Positions 41,369 through 49,921 of a stretch of DNA of 64,000 bases are shown here, piece after piece (the first letter of the stretch is position 1; every line of letters begins with the position of its first letter). Below the pieces are notes generated by a model that did no database searches, was not told the DNA's origin, and saw nothing but the letters and a program-made list of their open reading frames with translations. Made by a program: the position numbers and the translations under genes. Origin of the DNA: Ruegeria sp. ANG-R (GTDB lineage Bacteria; Pseudomonadota; Alphaproteobacteria; Rhodobacterales; Rhodobacteraceae); the NCBI RefSeq assembly GCF_000813985.1, contig NZ_JWLJ01000002.1:186001-250000 (forward strand). Reading direction: 5' to 3'.

Positions 41369-41639
41369 GTTCATTGTCCTGCTTCGATAGGGCGTGGTGC
41401 CCGGTTCCCGTTTATGAAGCTAATGTGACGCTGATTTGCGGCGCCTATAAGGCTGATCCGGGATGAATTGAGGACAAAATGAAGGTTACAGGTACCTCTT
41501 CCTTGGTGTCGCCAATACCCTGTTGCCCCGGCATGGGGTAACCGTCTGAGCATTGGTGAAATTTTGAGACGATTCTTACTCAGATAAACACAAGAAATGT
41601 GGCGAAAACTGGGCAATGTCGCCTCAATTCGGGCCAGAT

Positions 41640-42398
41640 TTACAACCTGATCGCAGAGATCAATCTGCCGTAGTCGACCTCATTGGCGTGGGTTGTGCGC
41701 CTGTAGGAATAAAATCTGTCAGGGTCTGAATAAGTGCAGTGCCGAATCCATTCGGCATCGCCGATTCCGGCCTGACGCAGACGGTGCAAGCCAAAGGCCG
41801 GCAGGTCGAAATGCATCCTGTCGCCTTTGCCATTCACGAAGAAACGCGCATTATCGGGCGTGTCGGCGAGGAAGTTATCCAGAAACTCGGACCCCACTTC
41901 GTAGGCGCGTTGTGAAATCGTTGGTCCGATCACGGCAACGGTCTTTTCCCTGTTGGCCCCCAACGCTTCCATCGCGTCCAGCGTTGCTTCCAGCACTCCG
42001 TCCAAGGCACCGCGCCAGCCCGCATGTGCGGCGCCGATCACATTTGCGTCAGGATCGGCAAACAGCACCGGCTGGCAATCCGCGGTCAGAATCGTCAGCG
42101 CCAGACCCGGCGTCGACGTCACAACCGCGTCCGCTTTCGGTTTGTCGCCCGTCATCGGCCCGTCAACCGTAATCACGGTCGGAGAATGTACCTGGTGCAC
42201 GCCGATCATGGCTTCGGGAGCGACCTCCATCGCGTCGGCGACACGACGACGGTTCAGCGCCACGGCTTCGGCCAGATCGGTTGACCCGGTTCCGCAATTG
42301 AGGCCCGCGAAAATACCGGAGGATGCGCCGCCGCGCCGGCTGAAAAACCCGTGCCGCACGGGGGACAGCATGTCTGAGGTGAGGATTTCCAATGTCAT
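41640..42398 (-). CDS. pgeF: Peptidoglycan editing factor PgeF (YfiH/laccase-domain protein)
   Basis: 252 residues. The Cu-oxidase_4 fold shows HGFFSRRGGASSGIFAGLNCG, HQVHSP, LTADCQPVLFAD, AAHAGWRGALDGVL and GPTISQRAYEVG; these supply the two histidines and cysteine of the metal site. PgeF proteins remove wrongly added amino acids from peptidoglycan precursors, and other members act on purine nucleosides. The start overlaps the upstream methyltransferase stop as ATGA, in the lgt-midA-pgeF operon. Confidence 0.92.
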   Translation of the reverse strand: MTLEILTSDMLSPVRHGFFSRRGGASSGIFAGLNCGTGSTDLAEAVALNRRRVADAMEVAPEAMIGVHQVHSPTVITVDGPMTGDKPKADAVVTSTPGLALTILTADCQPVLFADPDANVIGAAHAGWRGALDGVLEATLDAMEALGANREKTVAVIGPTISQRAYEVGSEFLDNFLADTPDNARFFVNGKGDRMHFDLPAFGLHRLRQAGIGDAEWIRHCTYSDPDRFYSYRRTTHANEVDYGRLISAIRL

Positions 42399-43462
42399 GG
42401 CTCCAGTCCCGGTGGCGGCGCGGCGTTTGGCGGATAAAGGCCCAGTACTTTGAACAGGTTTCCCATTTCCTCGGGATGCGTCAACCGTCGATGTGCGGCG
42501 ATCAGCGTCTCAAGCTGTGACCCGCTTAGCGGGGCGGCAAGCGATTGCGCGCGTGTCGTGATGCCAAGCCGCTCAAGGAACACGCCTTGCGGGGTCAACT
42601 TTGTGTGGTTGCACCCTGCGGCATGTGCCGCACCTGCCAGAATCTCAAAGTCGACATGTGCGGTCAGATCTGCCTGACCCGGCTGGTCCAGCGGAGCGGC
42701 GGTTTCGTGCGCCCGCAACGCCTGCAGCGTGTCCCCAAGCGATCGCCAGTCACCATAGTCGACAATCAACGCGGCCCCGCCGCAGCGTGTGATGTGCCCC
42801 GCGATGGCATTCAGCGCGGGGACGGCGGCCGTGCAAAGTTCCACCAGATCACCATCCCGCGTGTCCTTGAGGCGTTCGTTCAGTGCAGCATGAGCCTTTT
42901 GCGAACCGAGGCCGAATGCAAGCGAATCCCCATCGCTGCCGACCAGCCGCTCACGCCAAGCGTCGCCGTCGCGCAGGAATTGGCGGATGGGCAGGGCATC
43001 GAAGAACTCGTTCGCCACCAGAAACAGGGGAAGGTCGTCAAGATCGGAAATTGCCTCGATCCATTTCGGCTCATAACCCCGCAGCGTCTTGGATTGGACT
43101 TTGCGCAAGACGGGCGAGGCTTCGAGCAATGCGATCTCTGCCGCGTCGTGAAAGCCGGGTACGCTCTGAGTGGCGCGCAGGATGTCCGCCATCATCGTAC
43201 CGCGCCCCGGGCCAAGCTCGGCCAGTACGATCCGTTCGGGTTTGCCCTGCTGCAGCCAGGTTTGCGCCAGACACAGTCCGATAAGCTCTCCGAACATCTG
43301 GCTGATTTCCGGGGCGGTGGTGAAATCGCCGCGAACACCCAGCGGATCGCGGGTTGTATAGTACCCATGTTCCGGGTGCATCAGGCACTCGGTCATATAG
43401 TCGGCGATGGTCATGGGGCCATCATTCTGAATGCGCAGAAGCAGACGATCCTTCAGGTTCAT
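42395..43462 (-). CDS. MidA/NDUFAF7-type SAM-dependent methyltransferase
   Basis: 355 residues from [23 protein letters not shown], fixed by an ATGA overlap with the lgt stop; the long upstream frame runs inside lgt. The DUF185 fold has [34 protein letters not shown], the SAM motif [16 protein letters not shown] and [12 protein letters not shown]. The mitochondrial relative NDUFAF7 dimethylates an arginine of complex I subunit NDUFS2. A similar role in bacterial complex I is reasonable but unproven. Confidence 0.93.
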   Translation of the reverse strand: MNLKDRLLLRIQNDGPMTIADYMTECLMHPEHGYYTTRDPLGVRGDFTTAPEISQMFGELIGLCLAQTWLQQGKPERIVLAELGPGRGTMMADILRATQSVPGFHDAAEIALLEASPVLRKVQSKTLRGYEPKWIEAISDLDDLPLFLVANEFFDALPIRQFLRDGDAWRERLVGSDGDSLAFGLGSQKAHAALNERLKDTRDGDLVELCTAAVPALNAIAGHITRCGGAALIVDYGDWRSLGDTLQALRAHETAAPLDQPGQADLTAHVDFEILAGAAHAAGCNHTKLTPQGVFLERLGITTRAQSLAAPLSGSQLETLIAAHRRLTHPEEMGNLFKVLGLYPPNAAPPPGLEP

Positions 43463-44346
43463 GATCTGCGCCGAGCCCGCAATGCGAACCAAAGACCAAG
43501 CGCAATCATCGGCAGCGACAGGAACTGTCCCATCGTCAGACCATACCCGCCAACATGCCACGCCAGCCCCAGCGGGTTGCCGGGCGAGACGAACTGCGCA
43601 TCGGGCTGGCGGAAGAACTCGACGAAAAACCGCGACGCGCCGTAACCCGCCAGAAACACACCCATGACTAGGCCGGGCCTTTGAAATGCGCCGCGTCGAT
43701 AGGCCAGCCATATCAGAAGCGCTCCAAGGACCAGCCCCTCAAGCGCCGCCTCATACAGTTGCGATGGATGGCGGGCACACATTCCAGCTACAACACCGGG
43801 GCAATCCTGGGCCGCGGTCCCTGGAAAGATCACCGCCCATGGTACCTCGCTCGGCCGCCCCCAAAGCTCGGCATTGGTGAAATTCGCCAATCGTCCCAGC
43901 AGCAATCCGGGCGGCACCGTGTAGGCAACCAGATCACCCAGCGAAAGAATCGGGATAGTGTGGCGCCTGCCGAACAGATACGTGGCGATCACCACGCCCA
44001 ACAGACCGCCATGGAACGCCATGCCACCCTGCCAGACCATCAAAATTTCCAGCGGATGCGACAGGTAATATGCGGGCTGATAGAACAGGACGAACCCCAA
44101 TCGTCCGCCAAGAATCACTCCCAAAATGATCCAGGTGACCAAATCCTCAAGCTGATCGGGGCGCATCGGTGGGGTTTCATCCGCCCAAAGCACAGGCCGC
44201 CTAAGCGCCATCAGCGCCATGCGCCACGCAATCAGGATGCCGACGATATAGGCCAGCGCGTACCACCTGAGCGCAAACTCCATCCCGAACAGAGAGATCG
44301 AGAAAATTTCGGGTGACAGATCGGGGAAATTCAGAACAGCCTGCAT
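43459..44346 (-). CDS. lgt: Prolipoprotein diacylglyceryl transferase
   Basis: 295 residues with seven hydrophobic segments. Lgt signatures visible are [45 protein letters not shown] with the essential histidine, and [17 protein letters not shown]. It transfers diacylglycerol from phosphatidylglycerol to the lipobox cysteine of prolipoproteins at the inner membrane. It leads the lgt-midA-pgeF operon and is divergent from ubiK, with 97 bases between starts. Confidence 0.97.
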   Translation of the reverse strand: MQAVLNFPDLSPEIFSISLFGMEFALRWYALAYIVGILIAWRMALMALRRPVLWADETPPMRPDQLEDLVTWIILGVILGGRLGFVLFYQPAYYLSHPLEILMVWQGGMAFHGGLLGVVIATYLFGRRHTIPILSLGDLVAYTVPPGLLLGRLANFTNAELWGRPSEVPWAVIFPGTAAQDCPGVVAGMCARHPSQLYEAALEGLVLGALLIWLAYRRGAFQRPGLVMGVFLAGYGASRFFVEFFRQPDAQFVSPGNPLGLAWHVGGYGLTMGQFLSLPMIALGLWFALRARRRS

Positions 44347-44443
44347 GTGCGTCTCATTGCCCGGGGTTTGCGGGGCAAGTCAACCTTGAGCCCGGGCCAA
44401 TCTTTACCCATATAGAGAGCAATCGCGAAATCGGAGAAAGCCC

Positions 44444-44692
44444 ATGCAAACCCGTAACAAGATTCTGGACGATATGTCTCAACTGATGACCAACGCCATG
44501 GGTGTGGCGCAAGGGGCGCGGGAAGAGGCCGAGAATGCGATGAAATCCATGATGGACCGCTGGCTGGCCGACCGGGATTTCGTCACCCGTGAAGAATTCG
44601 ATGCTGTGCGTGCCATGGCGCAGAAAGCGCGCGAAGAAAACGCCGCCCTCAAACAGCGTATTGCAGCGCTTGAGGCGAAGCTGGACAAGTAA
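44444..44692 (+). CDS. ubiK: UbiK-family accessory protein (BMFP/YqiC)
   Basis: 82 residues: an amphipathic N-terminal half (QTRNKILDDMSQLMTNAMGVAQGAREEAENAMKSMMDRWLADRDFVTREEFDAVR) and a C-terminal coiled coil (ENAALKQRIAALEAKLD). This is the UbiK pattern. In E. coli UbiK helps the ubiquinone-synthesis complex with UbiJ; other members have been described as membrane-fusogenic. It is a single gene followed by an 11-bp hairpin. Confidence 0.88.
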   Translation: MQTRNKILDDMSQLMTNAMGVAQGAREEAENAMKSMMDRWLADRDFVTREEFDAVRAMAQKAREENAALKQRIAALEAKLDK

Positions 44693-45006
44693 AGCCAGCA
44701 AGTTCTCAGAAATTTTGCGAAAAACATCCGCCGCGCAATCCGGCCTTGGATTGTGCGGTGCTGTGTATTCTGCCGCTCTGCAGAATTTAATCAAGACAAA
44801 GCTGCATCCAGCGCCAATATTTTGATCGGCGTTGCCAACTGTCCACAACTTATTGCTGTTATCCCCAATAAATAGGGTTGCCAGCGCTTTGCTCACGTCG
44901 CACCATATTTAGTACAGGCAGACTGGGGAAGCCCGGCTTGTAGAGCAGGCAACTAGCGCTGGGGCGCTGCCAGCCCCAAATTGCTAGAGATTAGTGAGGT
45001 GGCATT
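44693..45006. other. 314-base spacer between ubiK and ybjN
   Basis: No gene is seen. The left part holds the hairpin at 44731-44758, the middle is AT-rich and likely contains the ybjN promoter, and GGGGC-N7-GCCCC at 44961-44977 forms a hairpin just 18 bases before the GAGG ribosome site. TTATCCCCA near 44860 misses a DnaA box by one base. Confidence 0.5.
44731..44758 (+). terminator. Hairpin after ubiK
   Basis: CCGCGCAATCC pairs with GGATTGTGCGG (11 bp, one G-T) across GGCCTT, 38 bases beyond the ubiK stop. There is no clear U-run after it, so termination efficiency is uncertain. Confidence 0.5.
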
Positions 45007-45507
45007 ATGGCCCTTTCCGAGCAGTATCTCGAAGAAGACCTTCATCCGATCGACATTGTTGAACATATTGCCGAACATCACGACTGGGATTTTGACCGGA
45101 TCGGTGATGATCAGATTGCCATGGCCGTCGAAGGACAGTGGCGCACATATTCGATTACCCTGGCATGGTCGAACTACGACGAGACCCTGCGCATGGTGTG
45201 TTCGTTCGAGATGGAGCCTCCGGCAGAACGCGAAACCGAGCTTTATGAACTGCTGAACAAGATGAACGATCAGTGTTGGGCCGGTGCGTTCACCTACTGG
45301 GCCAATCAGAAGCTGATGGTCTATCGCTATGGTCTGGTGCTGGCCGGGGGGCAGATGGCCAGTCCGGAACAGATCGATACAATGATCACCGCCGCCGTGC
45401 TGAGCGCCGAGCGCTATTACCCGGCAATCCAACTGGTAACCTGGGGCAATCGCAACCCCGAAGAGGCGATGCAAGTCGCCATTGCAGAGGCTTACGGTCG
45501 CGCGTAA
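45007..45507 (+). CDS. YbjN-domain protein
   Basis: 166 residues. The YbjN fold shows HPIDIVEHIAEHHDWDFDRIGDDQIAMAVEGQWRTYSITLAWSNYDETLRMVCSFEMEPP and LNKMNDQCWAGAFTYWANQKLMVYRYGLVLAGG, typical of the alphaproteobacterial members. The fold resembles type III secretion chaperones; its function is unknown. It starts the ybjN-proC-csaA-dehydrogenase run, with proC 33 bases downstream. Confidence 0.87.
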   Translation: MALSEQYLEEDLHPIDIVEHIAEHHDWDFDRIGDDQIAMAVEGQWRTYSITLAWSNYDETLRMVCSFEMEPPAERETELYELLNKMNDQCWAGAFTYWANQKLMVYRYGLVLAGGQMASPEQIDTMITAAVLSAERYYPAIQLVTWGNRNPEEAMQVAIAEAYGRA

Positions 45508-45540
45508 AGCTTTGCCCCGAACCATAGGGGAGGGGCAGTC

Positions 45541-46356
45541 ATGGATATCTCGCGCGTCGCCGAGCAGGGGCTCGTGCTTCTGGGGTGCGGCAAAATGGGT
45601 TCGGCGATGCTTGCGGGCTGGTTGGAACATGGTCTGCCTGCATCATCGGTTTGGGTGATTGACCCCTATCCTTCGGATTGGCTGAAGGCGCAGGGCGTCA
45701 ACATCAACACCGCTCTCCCCGAGGCGCCTGCAGTTGTGCTCGTGGCCGTCAAACCGCAGATGATGGGCGAGGCCCTTCCGGCCATACAGGCGCTGGGCGG
45801 TGGCGATACTCTGTTCATTTCGGTCGCGGCAGGCACGTCGCTGGCCACTTTCGAGAACGTTATTGGGGCAGATACGCCGATCATCCGTGCGATGCCAAAC
45901 ACACCTGCGGCGGTTCGGCAGGGGATTACGGCGCTGATCGGAAATGCCAACACCTCGGACGCGGATATCCTATTGGCTGAAGACCTGCTTTCGGCCATTG
46001 GTGAGACGGTTCGATTGGATGACGAGACGCAAATGGACGCCGTCACCGGGGTCAGCGGTTCGGGCCCTGCCTATGTATTCCACCTGATCGAAACGCTGGC
46101 GCAAGCTGGCGAAGCGCACGGCTTGCCGCCGGAATTGGCGATGAAGCTGGCCAAGTCAACCGTCGCCGGAGCAGGGGCGTTGGCGATGGCCGCTGATGAA
46201 CACCCCTCGCAGTTGCGGGTCAACGTCACCTCTCCCAACGGCACCACTCAGGCCGCACTGGAGGTGTTGATGCATGAAGAAGAGGGTTTCCCGGACCTGC
46301 TGCATCGTGCCGTCAAAGCTGCAACCAACCGATCCAAGGAGCTGTCTCGTGAGTGA
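45541..46356 (+). CDS. proC: Pyrroline-5-carboxylate reductase
   Basis: 271 residues. The Rossmann start is LVLLGCGKMGSAMLAGWL, followed by VLVAVKPQMM, IRAMPNTPAAVRQG and the C-terminal signature AVTGVSGSGPAYVFHLIETL, with HPSQLRVNVTSPNGTT. It performs the last step of proline synthesis, reducing P5C with NADPH. Its last eight bases overlap the start of the next gene. Confidence 0.97.
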   Translation: MDISRVAEQGLVLLGCGKMGSAMLAGWLEHGLPASSVWVIDPYPSDWLKAQGVNINTALPEAPAVVLVAVKPQMMGEALPAIQALGGGDTLFISVAAGTSLATFENVIGADTPIIRAMPNTPAAVRQGITALIGNANTSDADILLAEDLLSAIGETVRLDDETQMDAVTGVSGSGPAYVFHLIETLAQAGEAHGLPPELAMKLAKSTVAGAGALAMAADEHPSQLRVNVTSPNGTTQAALEVLMHEEEGFPDLLHRAVKAATNRSKELSRE

Positions 46357-46687
46357 GATCACATTCGACGATTTTCTCAAGGTCGACATCCGCGTTGGCG
46401 AGGTGATCCGCGCCGAGCCGTACCCGGAGGCCCGCAAACCCGCGATCAAGATGTGGGTCGATTTTGGCGATGAAATCGGTGAGCGCAAAACATCGGCTCA
46501 GATCACCGCGCACTACGATCCGGCGACGCTGGTGGGCAAGCAGGTGATGGCCGTGGTCAACTTCCCCCCGCGCCAGATCGGCAGGTTCATGTCCGAGGTT
46601 CTGGTGCTGGGTCTTCCTGACGAAAACGGGGAAATCGTGTTGATTGGCCCCGATGGTGCGGTCCCCGTTGGTGGAAGGATGCATTGA
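46349..46687 (+). CDS. csaA: CsaA-like tRNA-binding protein
   Basis: 112 residues from GTG 46349 (MSEITFDDFLKVDIRVGEV), with AAGGAG seven bases upstream inside proC. It is a stand-alone OB-fold of the tRNA-binding-domain type: KVDIRVGEVIRAEPYPEARKPAIKMWVDFGDEIGERKTSAQITAHYDPATLVGKQVMAVVNFPPRQIG. CsaA proteins bind tRNA and have been described as chaperones. The proC overlap implies coupled translation. Confidence 0.9.
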   Translation: MSEITFDDFLKVDIRVGEVIRAEPYPEARKPAIKMWVDFGDEIGERKTSAQITAHYDPATLVGKQVMAVVNFPPRQIGRFMSEVLVLGLPDENGEIVLIGPDGAVPVGGRMH

Positions 46688-47637
46688 TGAAACTGCTGAT
46701 CACACGACCGATGCCTCCGGCTGTCCAAGCGCGTGCCCGCGCCGACTTCGATGCGGAAATCCGCGGTAAGACCACGTTCCTGACTCAGGAAGAGATTCTG
46801 CGGGCGCTGACCGAGTTTGACGTTGTGGTCCCAACGTTGGGTGATCAGTTTTCGGCAGAGATTTTTGCTCAGGTGCCTGAACCACGCTGCAAACTGCTGG
46901 CAAATTTCGGGGTTGGTTACAATCATATCGACGTGGACGCCGCACACGCTGCCGGGGTAGCGGTTACCAACACTCCGGGCGCAGTCACCGATGCCACCGC
47001 CGATATTGCCATGACGCTGTTGCTGACGACGGCCCGCCGCGCGGGCGAGGGGGAGCGGCTGGTCAGGTCAGGTCGTTGGCAGGGATGGCACCCAACACAG
47101 ATGCTGGGCCATCACGTGACCGGCAAGAAAGTAGGCATCGTCGGCATGGGCCGTATCGGGCAGGCCATCGCCCGGAGGTGCCATTTCGGGTTCGGCATGA
47201 CCGTCTCTTATCAATCGCGCAACCCGAAACAACTGGAATTTCCAGCCGAGTATATATCCGATCTAAGCGTTTTGGCTTCGGCAGTGGATTTTCTTGTCAT
47301 AGCCGTCCCTGGTGGCGCGGAAACACGGCATCTGGTCAATGCGCAGGTCCTGACATCCATGAACCCCACGGGCATTGTGATAAACATCGCGCGGGGAGAG
47401 GTCGTGGATGAGGCCGCGCTTATCACCGCCCTGCAGACGGGCCAGATCGCTGGCGCCGGGCTGGATGTCTACGAGTTCGAGCCTAAGGTTCCGCAAGCCT
47501 TGTGCGCCATGGAAAATGTGACCCTGCTGCCCCACCTCGGCACCGCGACCGAAGAGGTGCGCACCGATATGGGTCATATGGCGTTGGACAACGTTGCGGC
47601 GTTTATGGCCGGGCGATCTCTGCCCAACCCGGTCTAG
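46687..47637 (+). CDS. D-2-hydroxyacid dehydrogenase (glyoxylate/hydroxypyruvate reductase type)
   Basis: 316 residues from ATG 46687, which shares one base with the csaA stop (TGATG). The fold has LANFGVGYNHIDVDAA, the NAD-binding VGIVGMGRIGQAIARR, the catalytic arginine in NIARGEVVDEAAL, glutamate in GLDVYEFEP and histidine in LLPHLGTAT. The family reduces glyoxylate, hydroxypyruvate or related acids; the exact substrate is not shown. Its TAG stop interlocks with the tdk stop on the other strand in the palindrome CTAG. Confidence 0.9.
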   Translation: MKLLITRPMPPAVQARARADFDAEIRGKTTFLTQEEILRALTEFDVVVPTLGDQFSAEIFAQVPEPRCKLLANFGVGYNHIDVDAAHAAGVAVTNTPGAVTDATADIAMTLLLTTARRAGEGERLVRSGRWQGWHPTQMLGHHVTGKKVGIVGMGRIGQAIARRCHFGFGMTVSYQSRNPKQLEFPAEYISDLSVLASAVDFLVIAVPGGAETRHLVNAQVLTSMNPTGIVINIARGEVVDEAALITALQTGQIAGAGLDVYEFEPKVPQALCAMENVTLLPHLGTATEEVRTDMGHMALDNVAAFMAGRSLPNPV

Positions 47638-48212
47638 GAGCCCACGGCCTCACGCCAGTGTTTACGGCAGAGCGAGACATAAGTCTCGTTCCCGCCAATC
47701 TGTACCTGCGCCCCTTCGGTGATGGTGTTGCCGTTTTCATCCTGACGAATCACCATCGTCGCCTTGCGTCCGCATTTGCAGATGGTGCGCACTTCGCGCA
47801 TCTCGTCGGCCAGAGCAAGCAGGGCCGCCGATCCGGGGAACAGCTTGCCCTGAAAATCCACCCGTAACCCGTAGGTCAGCACCGGAACCTTCAGATCGTC
47901 GACTGCACGCGCAAGTTGCCAGACCTGATCTTCGGACAGAAACTGCGCTTCATCGATGAACACGCAAGCGATGCCCCCCTGTTTCAGGCGATTTTCGATC
48001 ATGGCAAACACATCGTCGTCGGGACTAAACATATCCGCATGTTCGGAAATCCCGATTCGTGAGGCGATTCGCCCTTCACCGGCGCGTCCGTCGATTGCAG
48101 CGGTCATTAGATAGGTATCCATGCCGCGCTCACGGTAGTTGTGCGAGGCCTGTAGCAGCACAGTCGATTTGCCCGCGTTCATGGTTGAATAGTTGAAATA
48201 GAGCTTTGCCAT
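47634..48212 (-). CDS. tdk: Thymidine kinase (type II)
   Basis: 192 residues. The P-loop is LYFNYSTMNAGKSTVLLQ, Walker B is VFIDEAQFL, the lasso/substrate loop GLRVDFQGKLFPGSAALLALAD precedes the zinc-binding cysteines (ICKCGRKA and SLCRKHW; the last zinc ligand positions vary from the usual four-Cys set). It salvages thymidine to dTMP. It converges exactly on the dehydrogenase gene and is preceded by a hairpin-rich spacer. Confidence 0.96.
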   Translation of the reverse strand: MAKLYFNYSTMNAGKSTVLLQASHNYRERGMDTYLMTAAIDGRAGEGRIASRIGISEHADMFSPDDDVFAMIENRLKQGGIACVFIDEAQFLSEDQVWQLARAVDDLKVPVLTYGLRVDFQGKLFPGSAALLALADEMREVRTICKCGRKATMVIRQDENGNTITEGAQVQIGGNETYVSLCRKHWREAVGS

Positions 48213-48569
48213 GCCGTGGGTCTAATTCGCCTGACGGGTCTGGGCAACCCGTCCGAGCGGGTGGCGTAAGCGACGCCGCCGTCACAACAGCCGAGGCCGA
48301 GCAGATGCTCTTGGGGATGGATAACCTCGCGTCCGCGACAGCGGCGCCGTAGGCCAACATTTGGCCATACACCACAAGGCTAAAATCCTGCCTTGCATAC
48401 ACTCATTACCGGCACGAACGGCCGCCACTCACTCACAAAGTCCCTGCATATCTGAGGGATAGTCAATTTATGGCATTTCAATTATGAATCGAATATGGGA
48501 AATTTCCCTACCCTTTCCCCCGGCACGGACAGGCGGAGGAAAGGGAGCGCAGGTAACAAGGGTAGCAAA
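48213..48569. other. 357-base spacer upstream of tdk with clustered hairpins
   Basis: No coding gene is supported. Hairpins are GACGGGT-N7-ACCCGTC (48233-48253), GGTGGCGT-AAGCG-ACGCCGCC (48260-48280, one G-T), GAGCA-GA-TGCTC (48299-48310) and GGCCAA-CAT-TTGGCC (48352-48366). The right end carries the palindrome at 48497 and belongs to the next gene's promoter. It could be a tdk 5' leader, an unidentified small RNA, or remnants of a lost element; no named RNA family was recognised. Confidence 0.35.
48497..48508. promoter_or_regulatory. Perfect palindrome GGGAAATTTCCC upstream of the HTH-like gene
   Basis: A 12-bp perfect palindrome 61 bases before the start codon of the gene at 48570. CCCTTTCC and GGAAAGGG form a second inverted repeat just after it (about 48513-48548). 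It is a good operator candidate, perhaps for the adjacent HTH-like protein itself. Confidence 0.4.
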
Positions 48570-49031
48570 ATGGCAGATATCGGGGCCTATCTGAAAAAGC
48601 ATACCGAGGCATTGGTTAAAGATGTGGGAATCGAAGCAGCGTGCGAGATAACCGGAAAATCCAAGGCGACGCTGGGTAGATATTATTCTGACAATTCCGA
48701 ACATGCGGACCGGTTCATGCCTGTGGACGCCGTTGCCCGACTCGAGAACGTAGCGTCCTATCCGCATGTGACTGCGTCTCTGGCGGATCTGAAGAATATC
48801 ACGTTGTCGTATGACGGGCGAAACTCGGATGGCCCGCGTACGGGTGGGGTGAATTCGGACGTCATAGCGTTGAGCCAGCGGTTCGCCATGCTGATGACCG
48901 AATATCAATCGGCCATAGAAGATGGCATCATCACCGTGAATGAGGCGAAACGGCTGCTGAAAGAGACCAGTATGTTGCAGCAGGTGCTGATCGAGATGAA
49001 GCTACACCTGGAAGAAGAAAGCGTGAATTGA
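48570..49031 (+). CDS. HTH-like protein of unknown function (phage CII/CP76-like layout)
   Basis: 153 residues from MADIGAYLKKHTEALVKD; GGTAAC/AAGGG weakly mark the ribosome site. Residues about 17-60 (GIEAACEITGKSKATLGRYY ... FMPVDAVARLENVASYPHVTASLADL) look like a helix-turn-helix region of the type seen in phage regulatory CII/CP76 proteins. Residues 93-150 are helical, probably for oligomerisation. No other phage gene is near. I cannot name the family with certainty. Confidence 0.6.
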   Translation: MADIGAYLKKHTEALVKDVGIEAACEITGKSKATLGRYYSDNSEHADRFMPVDAVARLENVASYPHVTASLADLKNITLSYDGRNSDGPRTGGVNSDVIALSQRFAMLMTEYQSAIEDGIITVNEAKRLLKETSMLQQVLIEMKLHLEEESVN

Positions 49032-49160
49032 CGTTCTGACATCCGAGGCAATCTGGATGGGCCATGCGACTGATGGTACCTTCCTGTCCCGGTTGAAGAA
49101 CTGAGCTGCAAGGGCAGCCCAGTACGTGACCTCAATGTCATAGTCTGCTTTTGGGGTGGG

Positions 49161-49745
49161 TTACTTTTTTCCCTTACCGCCGCCCTTGCCGCCACCTTTA
49201 CCGGGCTTATCGCCACCGCCACCTTTTCCGCCACCTTTTCCGGGTTTGTCGCCGCCACCACCTTTTCCGCCGCCTTTGCCGGGCTTGTCGCCACCACCGC
49301 CTTTTCCACCACCATCGCCGGGCTTGTCACCGCCTTCACCCGGGTCACCACTTCCGCCCTGGCCTCCGCCGGTATTGCCCGAGTTTCCACCGCCGCTCGT
49401 GCCGGACGACTGAGAGGGCCGATCGCTGCTGCGATCTTCCCCGCCATTCGTGCTGGCGATCGACGCCGTGGGCAGATCGGTCAGTAGCTGAGTCAAGCCG
49501 GGACATTGCGACGCAGTATTTTGCAGGATTGAATCAAAATCCGAACGCTTTTGCAGATGCGTGACAAATCCACGTGTTACGTGGGAACAACCGCAAAGCG
49601 TGTCGAAATCGCCTTCATTGGCGGCCAGGCGCGCGGTGTTGACGGTACAGATCTGCGGTTCTGCGGCTGCGACGCCGGTCGCCATGAACCCGATAAATGG
49701 CGCAGCGACGAATGCGGCCAATCCAACTCGTTTGTTTTTTCCCAT
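49161..49745 (-). CDS. Secreted Gly/Lys-rich tandem-repeat protein
   Basis: 194 residues. The signal peptide is about 1-28, cut after VAAA. The mature N-terminal part (29-95) has four cysteines (33, 51, 53, 81) and is probably disulfide-bonded. Residues 96-137 are a Ser/Gly/Asn linker. Residues about 138-189 are four tandem 13-residue units of the type GGDKPGKGGGKGG (first unit has one K to D change), and the end is GKGKK. The protein is highly basic at its C-terminus and may bind wall polymers, nucleic acid or anionic surfaces. No known family is recognised. It converges with the HTH-like gene. Confidence 0.75.
   Translation of the reverse strand: MGKNKRVGLAAFVAAPFIGFMATGVAAAEPQICTVNTARLAANEGDFDTLCGCSHVTRGFVTHLQKRSDFDSILQNTASQCPGLTQLLTDLPTASIASTNGGEDRSSDRPSQSSGTSGGGNSGNTGGGQGGSGDPGEGGDKPGDGGGKGGGGDKPGKGGGKGGGGDKPGKGGGKGGGGDKPGKGGGKGGGKGKK
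49179..49334. repeat. Four tandem 39-bp coding repeats in the Gly/Lys-rich gene
   Basis: Four 39-bp units encode GGDKPGKGGGKGG repeats. They are nearly identical at DNA level, so copy number may vary between strains by slippage. The opposite strand gives a proline-rich open frame as a by-product. Confidence 0.8.
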
Positions 49746-49921
49746 AACGGTGGGCTCCCATAGTTACATCACTCGAATGCACGAGGCATTCGATCCTCGA
49801 TGTGTTGGTCGAAGATGAAGGAGCGGTTGCGTTCTTCTGAAAAAATCTTGAGATAACGGCTTAACCCTTCGGCTTTACCAACCGTCGGTGAAAGCCGGGT
49901 CAGCCATTGGCTTCTGGCGGC

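Larger units (their letters stand above)
40914..41639. other. 726-base spacer with clustered hairpins and one small ORF
   Basis: No ordinary-size gene is supported here. Within it are four inverted repeats between 41101 and 41226, a 42-codon minus-strand ORF at 41240-41368 with a ribosome site, and CCGCCAGACGG twice (near 40968 and 41251). The base composition right of 41380 is more AT-rich and shows no further signal apart from an unconvincing 81-codon frame. Confidence 0.5.

Noticed and set aside
41371..41616. 81-codon minus-strand ORF in the 40.9-41.6 kb spacer
   Set aside because: No ribosome site, mixed composition, no domain; it reads like random sequence.
48233..48366. tRNA, tmRNA, RNase P RNA or cobalamin riboswitch
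   Set aside because: Hairpins are present, but the conserved boxes of these RNAs (T-loop, B12 box, P RNA core) are not seen.
49156..49413. Proline-rich 85-codon plus-strand ORF (PPPLPPPLPGLSPPPP-like)
   Set aside because: It is the mirror of the Gly/Lys repeat gene on the other strand, which has a signal peptide, ribosome site and cysteine module; the proline run is a by-product.
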